DNA of 64,000 nt from Sphingobium sp. Leaf26 (GCF_001421665.1 NZ_LMKV01000006.1:1-64000), one strand, 5' to 3'; positions 1-9,342 are shown, counted from the stretch's first letter. Program-made: numbers and translations. Notes: generated from the sequence alone by a model not told the origin.

Positions 1-138
1 GCTGCACCCGCTGCACCCATGGCCATGCCCTCCAATCGGCACCCATAGAGTCAGAAATTTGCCGCTTTGGGAATCCCCACGTGAGTCAGTATCATGGGAG
101 GTTGGTATAAGGCCGGGCACCGCTAAATCGCACCATGA
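1..138. other. window edge, no gene recognised
   Basis: The first 138 bases lie downstream of the leftward CpdR-like gene. A 9-base direct repeat (GCTGCACCC twice, positions 2-18 approximately) is visible. No convincing reading frame, RNA gene or terminator was seen. It could be the edge of a neighbouring gene cut by the window. Confidence 0.4.
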
Positions 139-525
139 TCAGGGATTGTCGGTCGAGGCCGGCACGCTTTCGCTGCCGAACATCCGTTCGACCTCCAGCA
201 CCAGGTCGCGCAGGTGGAAGGGCTTGGACAGCACCTTGGCCTGCGGTACTGCCTTGCCTGCCTTCAATGTAACGGCGGCAAAGCCGGTGATGAACATGAT
301 CCGCATGTCCGGCGCGACCGAGGCCGCATGTTGTGCCAGTTCGATGCCGTCCATCTCAGGCATCACGATATCGGTCAGCAGCAGGTCGAACCGGTCCGAT
401 TCGATGTGCGGCACGGCCTCCCGCCCTGTCGATACCGACACGACGTCATAACCCGACCGTTCCAGCGCACGGGCGAGATAGACCCGCATGCTCTCGTCAT
501 CTTCGGCCAATAAAATACGAACCAT
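139..525 (-). CDS. cpdR: single-domain response regulator, CpdR-like
   Basis: A 128-residue protein that is only a CheY-like receiver domain. It starts MVRILLAEDDESMR, giving the acidic pair; the phospho-acceptor aspartate is in LLTDIVMPEMDG, the conserved Thr in MFITGF, and the Lys in VLSKPFHL. In alphaproteobacteria, stand-alone receivers of this kind (CpdR) receive phosphate through the CckA-ChpT relay and control ClpXP proteolysis in the cell cycle; this role is inferred from family resemblance. An upstream in-frame ATG at 537 and a longer reading frame to 609 exist, but the canonical N-terminus favours 525. It is divergent from the amidohydrolase gene at 668. Confidence 0.8.
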   Translation of the reverse strand: MVRILLAEDDESMRVYLARALERSGYDVVSVSTGREAVPHIESDRFDLLLTDIVMPEMDGIELAQHAASVAPDMRIMFITGFAAVTLKAGKAVPQAKVLSKPFHLRDLVLEVERMFGSESVPASTDNP

Positions 526-667
526 TGCCCCCGACATTCCCACTCGGCCGTCCCACGGCGCTTGGCGCCGATCCGACAGGGTGGCGCGAAGCCCGCTTAT
601 ATGCGACAAGGTTTAAATATTTGCCAGCCGGGTAACCTTTTTTGGCGCGCCGGTGAAAGGAGCCGCA

Positions 668-1561
668 TTGGATCATCCCGCGCCGTGTTGCCCGACGCTT
701 GGCGAGACCGCTTTCGACCTTTATGGCCCGGCTTTGCCCGACCGGCCGATCATCCTGTCGGTCCCTCATGCCGGGCGGGTCTATGGTGAGGATCTGCTTG
801 CCGCCGCCCGCGTTCAGCCGACCATATTGCGCCGGCTGGAGGATCGCTGGGTCGACCTGCTCGCCCATCCGCTGATCGCGCGTGGCTTTTCTGTCCTCAT
901 TGCCCGTACGCCGCGCGCCATGATCGACCTCAACCGGCATGAGCGCGAGATCGACCCCGGCATGATCGCCGACCTGCCGCGCGACGCCACATTGCAGAGC
1001 AGTGCCAAACTGCGCGGTGGCCTTGGCCTCTTTCCGCGCCGTTTGCCGGGCGCACATGAATTGTGGCGCGGTCCGATGCGCTGGGCTGAGGCGCGGCGCC
1101 GGATCGAGACGCTGCACCGCCCCTATCATGCCAGGCTTGCCGACATGCTGGCCGCCGCGCGGCAGGCGCACGGACATGCGATCCTGATCGACCTCCATTC
1201 CATGCCGCCTTTGGCACCACCCGCCGCAGGCCAGCCGGCCCCGGACATTGTGCTGGGCGACCGGTTCGGGCGCAGCGCCTCGACCCGGCTGATGACGTTG
1301 GCGGCCGATGTCGCGACGGGCCATGGACTGATCGTCGCGCAAAATCATCCTTATGCCGGCGACCATATGGTGGATCGCCACGGGCGACCGGAACAGGGTA
1401 TCCATGCGCTTCAGGTGGAGATCGACCGTGCGCTTTATCTGGACATCACGCTGGATAGACCGGGGCCGGGCGTCGCGCGGATGCAGGCGGTGGTCACGCG
1501 CATGGTCGAGGCGCTTGCTACGGAACTGCCGCGCGCTGGCTATGCGCTGGCCGCCGAATAG
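668..1561 (+). CDS. N-formylglutamate amidohydrolase family protein
   Basis: About 297 residues of the N-formylglutamate amidohydrolase (FGase/HutG-like) family, which hydrolyses N-formylglutamate to glutamate and formate at the end of one histidine degradation route. Supporting motifs are ILSVPHAGRVY near the N-terminus, the DRWVD segment, ARTPRAMIDLNRHEREIDP, and ILIDLHSMPP, which holds metal-ligand-type Asp and His. The start is chosen at TTG 668, with AAAGGAG at 656-662 as ribosome-binding site; an in-frame GTG at 653 is an alternative. No other hut gene is nearby, so a role in histidine catabolism is not supported by context, and the substrate could be another N-acyl amino acid. Confidence 0.8.
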   Translation: MDHPAPCCPTLGETAFDLYGPALPDRPIILSVPHAGRVYGEDLLAAARVQPTILRRLEDRWVDLLAHPLIARGFSVLIARTPRAMIDLNRHEREIDPGMIADLPRDATLQSSAKLRGGLGLFPRRLPGAHELWRGPMRWAEARRRIETLHRPYHARLADMLAAARQAHGHAILIDLHSMPPLAPPAAGQPAPDIVLGDRFGRSASTRLMTLAADVATGHGLIVAQNHPYAGDHMVDRHGRPEQGIHALQVEIDRALYLDITLDRPGPGVARMQAVVTRMVEALATELPRAGYALAAE

Positions 1562-1564
1562 AGG

Positions 1565-3409
1565 TCAGCGCACCCCTGTCACCAATTGCGCACCCGCTAC
1601 GCTCAGATGGTGGGAATCGAAATAGAGCGGATGGCCATTCTGTTCGAGCAGGCATTGTCCGCTGGAACAGAGCGCTTTGATCGGATTGATCAGCCGGACG
1701 CCCCGTGCCTGCCAGCGGGCGAACAAAATACCCAGATTCACCGTCCGCGCCTCTACCCAGGCGCGTTCCACGCCCCGCGCTTCCGACAGATGTCCGGCTT
1801 GCGCCAGATGGGCGAGGTGGCGCGGCACATCGAAGGGTTGCGGCGGCACCGGACCGATCAGTACGACCTCCCGCCCTTGGGCACGGATGTCGGCAATGGT
1901 GCGGTCAAGCCTGGCCACGAAGCCGGGATCATCGAAATCGCCATTGGCCCAGAAGGCAGAAAGATAGATGCGCCTGATGGCTGGATCGGTGCGGATCGCA
2001 TCGAAGGCGGCACGGTTTGCGGTGGCGCAGCGCGGATCTTTCGCGTCATAGCCCAGCACTGGCGGGCAGCTTGATGTCGTCCGCTCGACCAGAGAGCGAT
2101 TTTCTGCGCGTGCCTCCAGCGACAGCGCATAGGCCAGTTCCACGCCATGACTGTCCCCCCATAGCATCGCGTCGGGCGGTACGTCCGCGCCCAGTGTGCA
2201 GGGCTGGGCGCCGCGCATATAAGTGTCATGGCATCGTTTGCGCGTAGGCGCGAAATCCGCCTGCCCAGCCATCTGCGCCAGCACCTGCGGCGCGAAGCGG
2301 GAGGGCCAGCCGCCCATCGCCATCAGCGCCAGCGACAGCAGGCAGAGGATGGCCATAGCTGCGCCGGTGAAACGGAAAATGACCTTTGCCGGCATGTGTT
2401 GCGTATCCCGGAAGGGGCGTTCGACAAAGCGCCAGGAGGCCATTCCAGCCAGCAGCGCCGCGCAGATCACCATGAGCCGCGTTCCGCCGGATAGCGGCAG
2501 GTCGGTTGCATATTCGGTCAAGACGATCAGCGGCCAGTGCCACAGATAAAGCGAGTAGGAGATGAGACCGACACCCACCATCGGTCCCCAGCCAAGGAGT
2601 CGGCCGACGGATGTTCCCGGTGCGGCATGGATCAGCGCGGCGGCACCCAGCACCGGCGCGAGGGCTGTGACGCCGGGAAAGACGGTGTTGCGATCATAAA
2701 GTGCGACAGCGAGTAAGACGGTTGTTACGCCCGTCCACGCCGTCCATTCGCGCAGCCAGCGTGGCCGGATGGCTGGCACCGCGCCCAGTGCCAGCAGCGC
2801 GCCGGCAAATAATTCCCAGGCGCGGGTCGGTAGCAGGTAGAAGGTAAAGCCGCTGGTGTCGCGCTGCATCGCGATGGCGATCGCGAGCGAAAGCGCCGCG
2901 ATCCCTGCGACCACCGCCGTGCGCCGGCGCGGGGCGAGGCGGGCAAGCAGCATCAGCAGCATCGGGAAGCCGATATAATATTGCTCCTCGACCGCCAGCG
3001 ACCATGTGTGGAGCAACGGCTTCACATCCGCGCCGCCGGAGAAATAGCCGGTGTCGGTGAAGAACCAGAGGTTGGAAGCGAACAGCGTCGCGGCCAGTGC
3101 GGATCGCGGCACGCCCTCCAGGTCACCGGGCAGATAGAGCCAGGCCGCTACAGCCAATACCGTCAGGATCATCAGCGCCAGCGCGGGCATGATGCGGCGG
3201 AAGCGGCGTTCGTAGAAGCGGACGAGCGAAAAGCGCCCTTCATCCACTTCGCGGGCGATGATGCCGGTGATGAGGAATCCGGAAATGACGAAGAAGATGT
3301 CGACCCCGACATAGCCGCCTGAAAAACCCGGCACATGCGCATGGAACAGCAGCACGGGCAGGATGGCGAGCGCGCGCAGACCGTCGATGTCGCGGCGATA
3401 GCGAATCAT
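1565..3409 (-). CDS. acyltransferase 3 / OafA-type with C-terminal SGNH domain
   Basis: About 614 residues. The N-terminal half (about residues 1-340) is a multi-pass acyltransferase-3 membrane domain with the typical YRRDIDGLRALAILPVLLFHA start and GGYVGVDIFFVISGFLIT. The C-terminal half is a periplasmic SGNH-hydrolase-like domain, with DAMLWGDSHGVELAYAL as the GDSH block and YFDSHHLSVAGA as the DxxH block. Proteins of this build move acetyl groups across the inner membrane onto cell-surface polysaccharide or peptidoglycan. The acceptor here is unknown and no polysaccharide operon is adjacent. The ATG at 3409 gives the canonical N-terminus; an ATG at 3439 is possible. It converges with the amidohydrolase gene, with 3 bases between the two stops. 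Confidence 0.88.
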   Translation of the reverse strand: MIRYRRDIDGLRALAILPVLLFHAHVPGFSGGYVGVDIFFVISGFLITGIIAREVDEGRFSLVRFYERRFRRIMPALALMILTVLAVAAWLYLPGDLEGVPRSALAATLFASNLWFFTDTGYFSGGADVKPLLHTWSLAVEEQYYIGFPMLLMLLARLAPRRRTAVVAGIAALSLAIAIAMQRDTSGFTFYLLPTRAWELFAGALLALGAVPAIRPRWLREWTAWTGVTTVLLAVALYDRNTVFPGVTALAPVLGAAALIHAAPGTSVGRLLGWGPMVGVGLISYSLYLWHWPLIVLTEYATDLPLSGGTRLMVICAALLAGMASWRFVERPFRDTQHMPAKVIFRFTGAAMAILCLLSLALMAMGGWPSRFAPQVLAQMAGQADFAPTRKRCHDTYMRGAQPCTLGADVPPDAMLWGDSHGVELAYALSLEARAENRSLVERTTSSCPPVLGYDAKDPRCATANRAAFDAIRTDPAIRRIYLSAFWANGDFDDPGFVARLDRTIADIRAQGREVVLIGPVPPQPFDVPRHLAHLAQAGHLSEARGVERAWVEARTVNLGILFARWQARGVRLINPIKALCSSGQCLLEQNGHPLYFDSHHLSVAGAQLVTGVR

Positions 3410-3559
3410 GTTGGTCGTTTGCGGAACTGGGCCGTGCATCAGTGCGGCCTAGCAGCCAAGCCCTGACATTTGCTTAGCGCCGCGAATCGGGCATGAACGC
3501 AAGCTGACGGGCGGATCGGCAATGGATTGCGTTTGATGCAACCATGGTTTCGTCCTTCG

Positions 3560-3657
3560 CATTTGCGAAAATCCGACCGGCAGGACAAAAGGACTGTGCC
3601 TTTCAGGCATCCTCTCCTAAAAACTTTCAGGCTGGTCTCACGATCAGCCTTTTTTTT
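3560..3657 (+). ncRNA. putative small RNA 1 with anti-Shine-Dalgarno-like segment
   Basis: This gap between two leftward genes has no plausible protein frame but has a rightward RNA signature. A pyrimidine-rich stretch TCCTCTCCT (3610-3618) is followed by a short A-rich spacer and a textbook terminator. Alphaproteobacterial small RNAs that expose CCUCC-type loops to pair with ribosome-binding sites have this plan. The 5' end is not defined, so the start given is a guess. I cannot assign an Rfam family. Confidence 0.45.
3629..3657 (+). terminator. rho-independent terminator of putative sRNA 1
   Basis: The stem AGGCTG/CAGCCT (3629-3634 with 3645-3650) has a 10-base loop and is followed directly by eight T on the plus strand. 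No plus-strand protein gene ends here, so it must serve a non-coding rightward transcript. Confidence 0.7.
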
Positions 3658-3694
3658 GTCATCGCGCTGGGCTAGAGCGACATCGCTGTTCGGC

Positions 3695-3792
3695 GCGCTA
3701 CATAAAAAGTTTCTGGAGAGGAGCCGCCGGTTAAAACCGGCACGGCGAGCCGAAGCAAGGGGGATCGAGCGGTAACGCTCTCCCCCTTTTTT
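3695..3792 (+). ncRNA. putative small RNA 2, GGAGAGGAG-containing
   Basis: A second non-coding rightward candidate directly after the first terminator. It contains the purine run GGAGAGGAG (3715-3723), a perfect hairpin GCCGGTT-AA-AACCGGC (3726-3741), and a strong terminator at its end. The purine run is complementary over eight bases to TCCTCTCC of the first RNA. It may be an independent RNA, or a read-through extension of the first. The 5' end is not defined. Confidence 0.4.
3759..3792 (+). terminator. rho-independent terminator of putative sRNA 2
   Basis: The stem combines GGGGG (3759-3763) with CCCCC (3782-3786) and GAGCG (3767-3771) with CGCTC (3776-3780) around a GTAA loop, followed by six T. 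It is oriented rightward, against the leftward fbp gene that ends at 3808. Confidence 0.75.
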
Positions 3793-3807
3793 CTTGCCCC
3801 GACCCGT

Positions 3808-4827
3808 TCAGGCGGCGACCACTGTTTCGGCACCATAAGCGACAACTGCGGCCACTTCCGCCGTATCGCCCAATACCACGCCGATGCGCTGGTGCAGGGC
3901 GGTGGCGGGCACGTCCATGATTGGCATGAAGCCGTCGCTCGCAGCGCCGCCGGCCTGTTCGATCAGGTAGCTCATCGGATTGGCTTCATACATCAGGCGC
4001 AGCTTCGCCTTGCCGGGCGCGCGGTGGTCATAGGGATACATGAAGATGCCACCACGCTTCAGAATGCGATGCACGTCCGCCACCATCGAGGCAGTCCAGC
4101 GCATATTATAGTCCTTGCCGCACGGACCCGCTTCGCCAGCGACGCGCTCGTCCACATAGCGGGTGATGGCCGGGGACCATTGGCGGCGGTTCGACATGTT
4201 GATCGCGAATTCGCACTTGCCCTGCGGCATCTTCATGTCCGGGTCGGTCATGACCCAGCTACCGACTTCGCGGTCGAGGGTGAATTCATAGACGCCGGTG
4301 CCGACGCTGAGCACCAGGATCGTCTGCGGCCCGTAGATGGCGTAGCCTGCGGCAACCTGGCTGCGGCCGTTTTGCAGGAAATCCTCTTCGGTCACGGCGC
4401 GACCGGCGCAGCCTTCCGGCGCCTTCAGCACTGAAAAGATGGTGCCGACCGACAGGTCGACGTCGATATTGCTGGACCCGTCGATCGGATCGAACAGCAT
4501 CAGATATTCGCCCTTGGGATAGCGATTGGGGATGGGATAGAGCGTCTCCATCTCCTCAGAGGCCATCGCGGCCAGATGCCCGCCCCATTCATTGGCGTCG
4601 AGCAACAGTTCGTTGGCGATGACGTCCAACTTCTTCTGCACTTCGCCCTGCACATTCTCGCTGGTCAGGCTGCCCAGCACTTCGCCCAGCGCACCCTTGC
4701 CGACTGCATGGCTGATCGTCTTGCAGGCGCGTGCGACCGTTTCGATCAACAGGCGCAGTTCGGCCGGCAGCGCGTTCGCCTCCCGTTGCTGTTCGATCAG
4801 GAAACGGGTCAGGGTGGTCCGGGACAT
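3808..4827 (-). CDS. fbp: fructose-1,6-bisphosphatase class I
   Basis: A 339-residue class I FBPase that hydrolyses fructose 1,6-bisphosphate to fructose 6-phosphate and phosphate in gluconeogenesis, in the cytoplasm with Mg2+. The diagnostic metal and phosphate site [23 protein letters not shown] is intact. Also present are the C-terminal [13 protein letters not shown] substrate-binding segment and the [19 protein letters not shown] motif near the end. The start at 4827 follows GAAAGGCGG a few bases upstream; the frame could extend to 4875 but without support. It appears monocistronic. Length matches the family. Confidence 0.96.
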   Translation of the reverse strand: MSRTTLTRFLIEQQREANALPAELRLLIETVARACKTISHAVGKGALGEVLGSLTSENVQGEVQKKLDVIANELLLDANEWGGHLAAMASEEMETLYPIPNRYPKGEYLMLFDPIDGSSNIDVDLSVGTIFSVLKAPEGCAGRAVTEEDFLQNGRSQVAAGYAIYGPQTILVLSVGTGVYEFTLDREVGSWVMTDPDMKMPQGKCEFAINMSNRRQWSPAITRYVDERVAGEAGPCGKDYNMRWTASMVADVHRILKRGGIFMYPYDHRAPGKAKLRLMYEANPMSYLIEQAGGAASDGFMPIMDVPATALHQRIGVVLGDTAEVAAVVAYGAETVVAA

Positions 4828-4931
4828 ATGCCGCCTTTCGCAAGTGATGGGATTTGCGGCTGCACGCCGCGGCAATGGTGGAAGAACGGCCCGTCGCTAC
4901 GGCACCCGCCCGGTCAAGTCCAGTCGAAGCG

Positions 4932-5828
4932 TCAACCGCCTGCCGCGCGCCGTTTCGCATCGTCGCGACCGATGGCGAGGCCGCGCACCCGTGCGACATC
5001 ATCCTGCGTGGCGCCGGCACGGCCATAGGCGCGTTCGGCGGCGACATAATCGCCGGCCTGTTCCGCACAGAGGCCGAGGTTGAACAGCAGGGATGGATGA
5101 CCCGACAGGGTCCGGTCCATGTCCGCCCATGTCGTACAGGCCGCGATCGGGTCGCGCTGCGAAAGGCGGATACTGTCCTTGAACGCCTGTCCCATCGCCT
5201 TGTCCATGCCTTCGCGCCCCTCGCGCAGACGGATGCGATATTCCTCATGTCGCGGCATGATATCGTCGACGAAGCGGTCGGCGGCGGTTCGCACCATTTT
5301 TGCTATCCGGTCCTTCGGGCTGGGCTCGCCCTTGTCGTCGGGGCAGGTAGTGATGCTGTCCGTCTGCGGCCGGGTCTGGGTATAGAGGATGCGTCCATCG
5401 TCGCTGCCCGCGACCCGCAGGGTGGAGGAAAAGCTGATCATTTCCTGAAGGCAGGTTGCTTCCACCTTCTCCTTGCGCACGCATTTGTCGCCTTGCTTTT
5501 CGGCGCATCGCTCGACCTTGCGCTTGACGTCGCTTTCCCGGACCGATGCGTCGGCCATGCCCGACACCAGTATGTCGGCCTCCGGCCCGCGCCGCGACAC
5601 GGCGATCAGGTCATAATAGGGCCGTCCGTCCGGTCCGCGCTGGCTGAGTTCCGCCTCGATCGCCAGCCCCAGCGCCATGCCGTCGCGCCCGGCGATCCGG
5701 TCGATGCCGATGCTGCGGGCCAGGCTCACCTCCCGATTAGGAGCGGGGAAATGGCCGTTCATTACGAAGACTTCAGCATGAACGGGCGTGGCGAGAGCCA
5801 ACGCCATAAGGCAAAGGATGATGCGCAT
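4932..5828 (-). CDS. secreted hypothetical protein with TPR-like C-terminus
   Basis: A 298-residue protein with a clear signal peptide (MRIILCLMALALATPVHA then EVFV). The middle part has charged segments and several Cys residues (for example ERCAEKQGDKC and VEATCLQEM). The C-terminal part (about 235-290) reads HPSLLFNLGLCAEQAGDYVAAERAYGRA, a tetratricopeptide-like helix pair. It is likely periplasmic or a membrane-exposed scaffold. The protein is not recognised by name. It stands alone between fbp and the divergent terC-like gene. Confidence 0.7.
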   Translation of the reverse strand: MRIILCLMALALATPVHAEVFVMNGHFPAPNREVSLARSIGIDRIAGRDGMALGLAIEAELSQRGPDGRPYYDLIAVSRRGPEADILVSGMADASVRESDVKRKVERCAEKQGDKCVRKEKVEATCLQEMISFSSTLRVAGSDDGRILYTQTRPQTDSITTCPDDKGEPSPKDRIAKMVRTAADRFVDDIMPRHEEYRIRLREGREGMDKAMGQAFKDSIRLSQRDPIAACTTWADMDRTLSGHPSLLFNLGLCAEQAGDYVAAERAYGRAGATQDDVARVRGLAIGRDDAKRRAAGG

Positions 5829-5969
5829 TGATGATCCCCAATATTCAACATGGCAGCATTAGAAACTGCGCCGTTGGGCATCAAGCAGCAACAAAGGAAC
5901 GCTAGTCCTTTTACGCCGTTTCGGTACGCTGTCGGACAGTGCTGGCGACCGGATGCAACAGAGGATGAT

Positions 5970-6755
5970 ATGGACAGTCTGATTACCGCCTTCACCGACC
6001 CCACAGCCTTGGCCGCGCTGATCGCGCTGGTGGTGATGGAGGTGGTGCTGGGCATAGACAATCTGGTCTTCATTTCCATCCTGACCAACAAACTGCCCGA
6101 AGCGCAGCGGCCCAAGGCGCGCAAGATCGGTATCGGACTGGCGCTTGTCATGCGGCTGGTCCTGCTGTCGATGATCGCCTGGATCGTCGGCCTGACGCAG
6201 CCGGTGTTCAATCTGGGTTTCAATGGCCCGCTGGATCAGCATGGCGTGCCGACATTTGAAACCGACTTTTCCTGGCGCGACCTGATCCTGATTGCGGGCG
6301 GACTGTTCCTGATCTGGAAGGCGACCAAGGAAATCCATCACAGCGTCGATCCCGATCCGGCCGATGGCGTGCTGGACAAGAAGGGCGTGGCGACCATGAC
6401 ATTCGGCGCGGCGATCGCGCAGATCATCGTGCTGGACATGATCTTCTCGCTCGATTCCATCCTGACGGCGGTGGGCATGACGGACAATCTGGCGGTCATG
6501 TATATCGCCGTGATCGTCGCGGTGACGGTGATGTTGATCGCGGCCGATCCGCTCGCCAACTTCATCGCGCGCAACCCGACGGTGGTGATGCTGGCGCTGG
6601 GCTTCCTGCTGATGATCGGTGCGGTGCTGATAGCCGATGGCTTCGGTGTGCATGTGCCCAAGGGTTATATCTATGCGGCCATGGCCTTTTCGACGCTGGT
6701 AGAGGTGCTCAATATCTTCGCCCGCCGCGCCAAGACGCGGTCGGACGACGCATGA
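5970..6755 (+). CDS. TerC family integral membrane protein
   Basis: About 261 residues with roughly seven hydrophobic segments. Family signatures are [23 protein letters not shown] at the N-terminus and [20 protein letters not shown] in the middle, with the paired acidic residues (EVVLGIDN and DMIFSLDS) that are thought to bind metal within the membrane. TerC relatives are linked to Mn2+ export, to metallation of exported proteins and to tellurite resistance; the exact role here is open. The start at 5970 has AGAGG upstream; the frame could extend to 5850 but that part is not hydrophobic or conserved. Confidence 0.9.
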   Translation: MDSLITAFTDPTALAALIALVVMEVVLGIDNLVFISILTNKLPEAQRPKARKIGIGLALVMRLVLLSMIAWIVGLTQPVFNLGFNGPLDQHGVPTFETDFSWRDLILIAGGLFLIWKATKEIHHSVDPDPADGVLDKKGVATMTFGAAIAQIIVLDMIFSLDSILTAVGMTDNLAVMYIAVIVAVTVMLIAADPLANFIARNPTVVMLALGFLLMIGAVLIADGFGVHVPKGYIYAAMAFSTLVEVLNIFARRAKTRSDDA

Positions 6756-6762
6756 CGCTGCG

Positions 6763-7464
6763 TTAGCCAGCGACGGTTTGGGCGGCGGCCGGATGGGCCA
6801 TGCAGGCGAGCGTGCCGCCCAGGATCAGCGCGCCGGCCAGCACCAGCGGCACGACCAGGCCACTCTGGGTGACGAGCAGCGCCCCGATCGCGGCACCCAG
6901 GAGGATGGCGAGGACGCTGCCGATCCGGCGCACCCAATTGGGATTGCCACCGCCCGCGAGCGATGAGTCCGCGGCCAGCCCCGTCATGGTCAGCGTCAGC
7001 ACCGTAGTCGTCAGGTCGGGCACCTTGAGTTGCCGGATGGTGGCGTTGCGGAAGCCCATGGCAAGGCCGGTAAGGGCGATGATCGCGTAGAGGGCGGAAC
7101 CGGCCGACTGGCTGGCCATGTCGAACCCGGTCGCGACCCCGGCGGCAATCCAGAGCAGGCTCGCCTCCACCAGAGCCGCGATCAGCAGCCAGCGACGCAG
7201 TGGCAGACCGGCATGCCCCTTGCCTACGCGGCCCGCAACCAGCGCGCCGATCAGGAAGCTGGCGATCGCGACCAGATAGGATGCCGCATGAAAGCCCGGT
7301 GTGCCCACGGCGGCAAAGCCCAGAAAGACGATATTGCCGGTCATGTTGGCGGTGAACACCTTGCCCAGTCCCAGCACGCTGATCGCGTCCACCAGACCGG
7401 TCGTGACAGACAGGAGCAGCAGGAGCCAGGGCAGGGGCGAGGGGCTTTTGGCGGGCGCGGTCAT
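6763..7464 (-). CDS. DUF1275 (YoaK-type) membrane protein
   Basis: A 233-residue protein with about six transmembrane segments and the DUF1275 pattern: LLLLSVTTGLVDAISVLGLGKVFTANMTGNIVFLGFAAVG at the N-terminus and AMGFRNATIRQLKVPDLTTTVLT in the middle. The molecular function of the family is not established. It converges with the terC-like gene (7-base gap). Upstream lies the same TTC-N9-GAA element that precedes the VOC and YcaC genes, so it is probably co-regulated with that gene set. Confidence 0.88.
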   Translation of the reverse strand: MTAPAKSPSPLPWLLLLLSVTTGLVDAISVLGLGKVFTANMTGNIVFLGFAAVGTPGFHAASYLVAIASFLIGALVAGRVGKGHAGLPLRRWLLIAALVEASLLWIAAGVATGFDMASQSAGSALYAIIALTGLAMGFRNATIRQLKVPDLTTTVLTLTMTGLAADSSLAGGGNPNWVRRIGSVLAILLGAAIGALLVTQSGLVVPLVLAGALILGGTLACMAHPAAAQTVAG

Positions 7465-7520
7465 GGTTGGTCTCCGGATGGAATGTGCGGCTGATCCTAT
7501 GGAGGGGCAGGATTCGCAGG

Positions 7521-7563
7521 TAGTCGAATAATATGGGCCGGTTCGTTCTATAATATCGAATGA
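7521..7563 (-). promoter_or_regulatory. TTC-N9-GAA regulatory element and -10 box, copy A
   Basis: The dyad TTCTATAATATCGAA (7546-7560) is followed on the minus strand, 12 bases further, by TATTAT (7533-7528), and then by the DUF1275 start 64 bases on. The same arrangement is found at 10331-10363 and 13337-13369. TTC-N9-GAA contains a T-N11-A core typical of LysR-type regulator sites. This is a sequence-based inference. Confidence 0.6.
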
Positions 7564-8928
7564 TCAGAAGCGGAAATTGCTCTCCAGCCCCAACATGGTG
7601 ATCGTCTTCGCCGGGCCGGTATCGCGGATGAAGGCACCCGGCGCGAAGGCAGAGAAGGAGGTCGACAGCTCCCATTCGGGCGTGGCTTGCCAGGCGATCG
7701 CCACCTCCGCCTCCTTGCCGATGAAGCGGGGCGCGCCGTTACCGGGCGCGCGGATCAGATTACCCGGAATGTCATACACGCCATCGCCTTTGCTGGCGCG
7801 CCAATAGGCCATGGCGGTGAGGCTGGCGGACAGGCCGCCGCCCAGCGTAGCGCTGACGCGCGGGTTGACGCTGATGATGTTGGTCGGGCCGACGGGCGAT
7901 AATTCACCGAAATATTTGCCCTTGGGAAAGAGGGCGTTGAAGGTGCCAAGCCGACCGTCGCCGGCTTTCTTGTCGCCGCTGACGACGTTTAAGCGCAGCA
8001 TTGCGTCGGGCGCCAGCGGCAGGGTGGGGAAAGTGTGGCCGACTTCGGTGCCCAGCGTCCAGGCGGCGATGCGCTGGCCCCCGAAATGGCCGAACTGATA
8101 GACGCCCTCGACATTCCAGTGCCAGTTGTCGCGCACTCCGTGTGACCGGAAGCCGAGGCTGTGGCGTATCTCTCGCCCGTCGACGCCGCCGAAACGGGCG
8201 GCGCGGTTGCGATAGCCCAGATAATAGATGTCGAGCTCGGGCAGTGCGGCATAGGCACCCCAGAGCGCTTTCGTATCGGACGTGGCATCGTCGAAGCTGC
8301 CGGAGCCGGGCTGGACCGGCTTCATCGCGAGCAGGCTGACCACCGCTTTGCCGACCCTCATGTCCGCGCGCGCGCCATCGAAGGCGAGCGGCACATTGCG
8401 ACCATAGCGGGTGCCGATCAGCCTTTCGGTGCCGAGCGACAGCATCTGTCGTCCGGCGCGCAGGGTGACGGGGCCAAGATCGACCTCGCCAAAGGCCTGA
8501 AGCAGGTCGACGCGCGTCTGGTCGATCGGACTGGCGGAGGGGGCCACGCCCACGGCATAGGCGGCGATCGGCTGAACGAAGGCGCGGGCCTTGCCGACAT
8601 GCAGGTCGACATAGGGCATGGCTCGCAACCAGAGATAGGCGTCGTCCGGCGCATCCGCCCCACCCCAGAGATTGTCGCCGTAACGTTCGCTGCGCGCCCG
8701 TACTTCAATGCCGGTGGACAGCCAGGCGTCGTCGCCGATCGGGATATATTTGAGCGGGCCGGTCCAGTGATGGGCACGCTTGTCGGCATCGGAGAGGTCG
8801 GACCAGTCCTCGTCATAGCGGGTGATGCTGAGCGTCGGCGCCTGCCATGCCTCGCGCTGCTGGGCAGCGGCCGGGACCGGCAGCGCCAGCAGCGCGAGGC
8901 ATGGCAGGAGGCACTTACGCATCGACAT
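7564..8928 (-). CDS. alginate-export (AlgE-like) family outer-membrane porin
   Basis: A 454-residue protein with a signal peptide (ending PVPAAAQ) and the pattern of an outer-membrane beta-barrel with alternating polar and apolar strands. It ends in an aromatic residue (LGLESNFRF). Motifs such as RYDEDWSDL near the N-terminus and DLGPVTLRAGRQMLSLGTERLIGTRYGRNVP match the alginate-export domain family, which in sphingomonads often serves as a general porin for organic solutes rather than for alginate. It is the last gene of a VOC-DoxX-porin transcription unit and overlaps doxX by 14 bases. Confidence 0.85.
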   Translation of the reverse strand: MSMRKCLLPCLALLALPVPAAAQQREAWQAPTLSITRYDEDWSDLSDADKRAHHWTGPLKYIPIGDDAWLSTGIEVRARSERYGDNLWGGADAPDDAYLWLRAMPYVDLHVGKARAFVQPIAAYAVGVAPSASPIDQTRVDLLQAFGEVDLGPVTLRAGRQMLSLGTERLIGTRYGRNVPLAFDGARADMRVGKAVVSLLAMKPVQPGSGSFDDATSDTKALWGAYAALPELDIYYLGYRNRAARFGGVDGREIRHSLGFRSHGVRDNWHWNVEGVYQFGHFGGQRIAAWTLGTEVGHTFPTLPLAPDAMLRLNVVSGDKKAGDGRLGTFNALFPKGKYFGELSPVGPTNIISVNPRVSATLGGGLSASLTAMAYWRASKGDGVYDIPGNLIRAPGNGAPRFIGKEAEVAIAWQATPEWELSTSFSAFAPGAFIRDTGPAKTITMLGLESNFRF

Positions 8929-9337
8929 GCTTCCGGTCCGCGATCATCGCCACGAGGATGAAGCCGCCGATCAGGCCGATATGCTCGAAAAAGGCATTGG
9001 TCGCCATGAAACGCTCCTGGCCCGCCGGCATCGCCCAGAAAGCGTTGGCGGTGAAGGCGGCGAGCAGGGTGAAGACGCCCAGCATGCCCGCGCCCAGCCA
9101 GACCAGCCGGCCGGTCAGGATCAACAGCGGGCCGACCAGTTCCAGCGCGATCGTCAGCACCGCCCACAAGGCGGGCGGACTCATGCCGAAATGCGCCTGC
9201 TCGGCGACGGCGCCCTGCCAGTCGGTCAGCTTGACGATCCCGCCAAGAACATAGGCACCGGTCAGCATCAGTCGGGCGAGGAACCATGTGGGTCGCCATG
9301 CGAGCAAGGCGGAGACGAAGCTGGGGGTGGCGATCAT
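8915..9337 (-). CDS. DoxX family membrane protein
   Basis: A 140-residue four-helix membrane protein of the DoxX/DoxD-like family. The N-terminus reads RLMLTGAYVLGGIVKLTDWQGAVAEQAHFG, followed by ALELVGPLLILTGRLVWLGAGMLGVFTLLAAFTANAFW and GFILVAMIAD. DoxX proteins are small inner-membrane proteins associated with redox or quinone-linked functions, but no precise reaction is known for this type. The gene lies 5 bases after the VOC gene and overlaps the porin gene, so translational coupling is likely. Confidence 0.87.
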   Translation of the reverse strand: MIATPSFVSALLAWRPTWFLARLMLTGAYVLGGIVKLTDWQGAVAEQAHFGMSPPALWAVLTIALELVGPLLILTGRLVWLGAGMLGVFTLLAAFTANAFWAMPAGQERFMATNAFFEHIGLIGGFILVAMIADRKHVDA

Positions 9338-9342
9338 GACGC

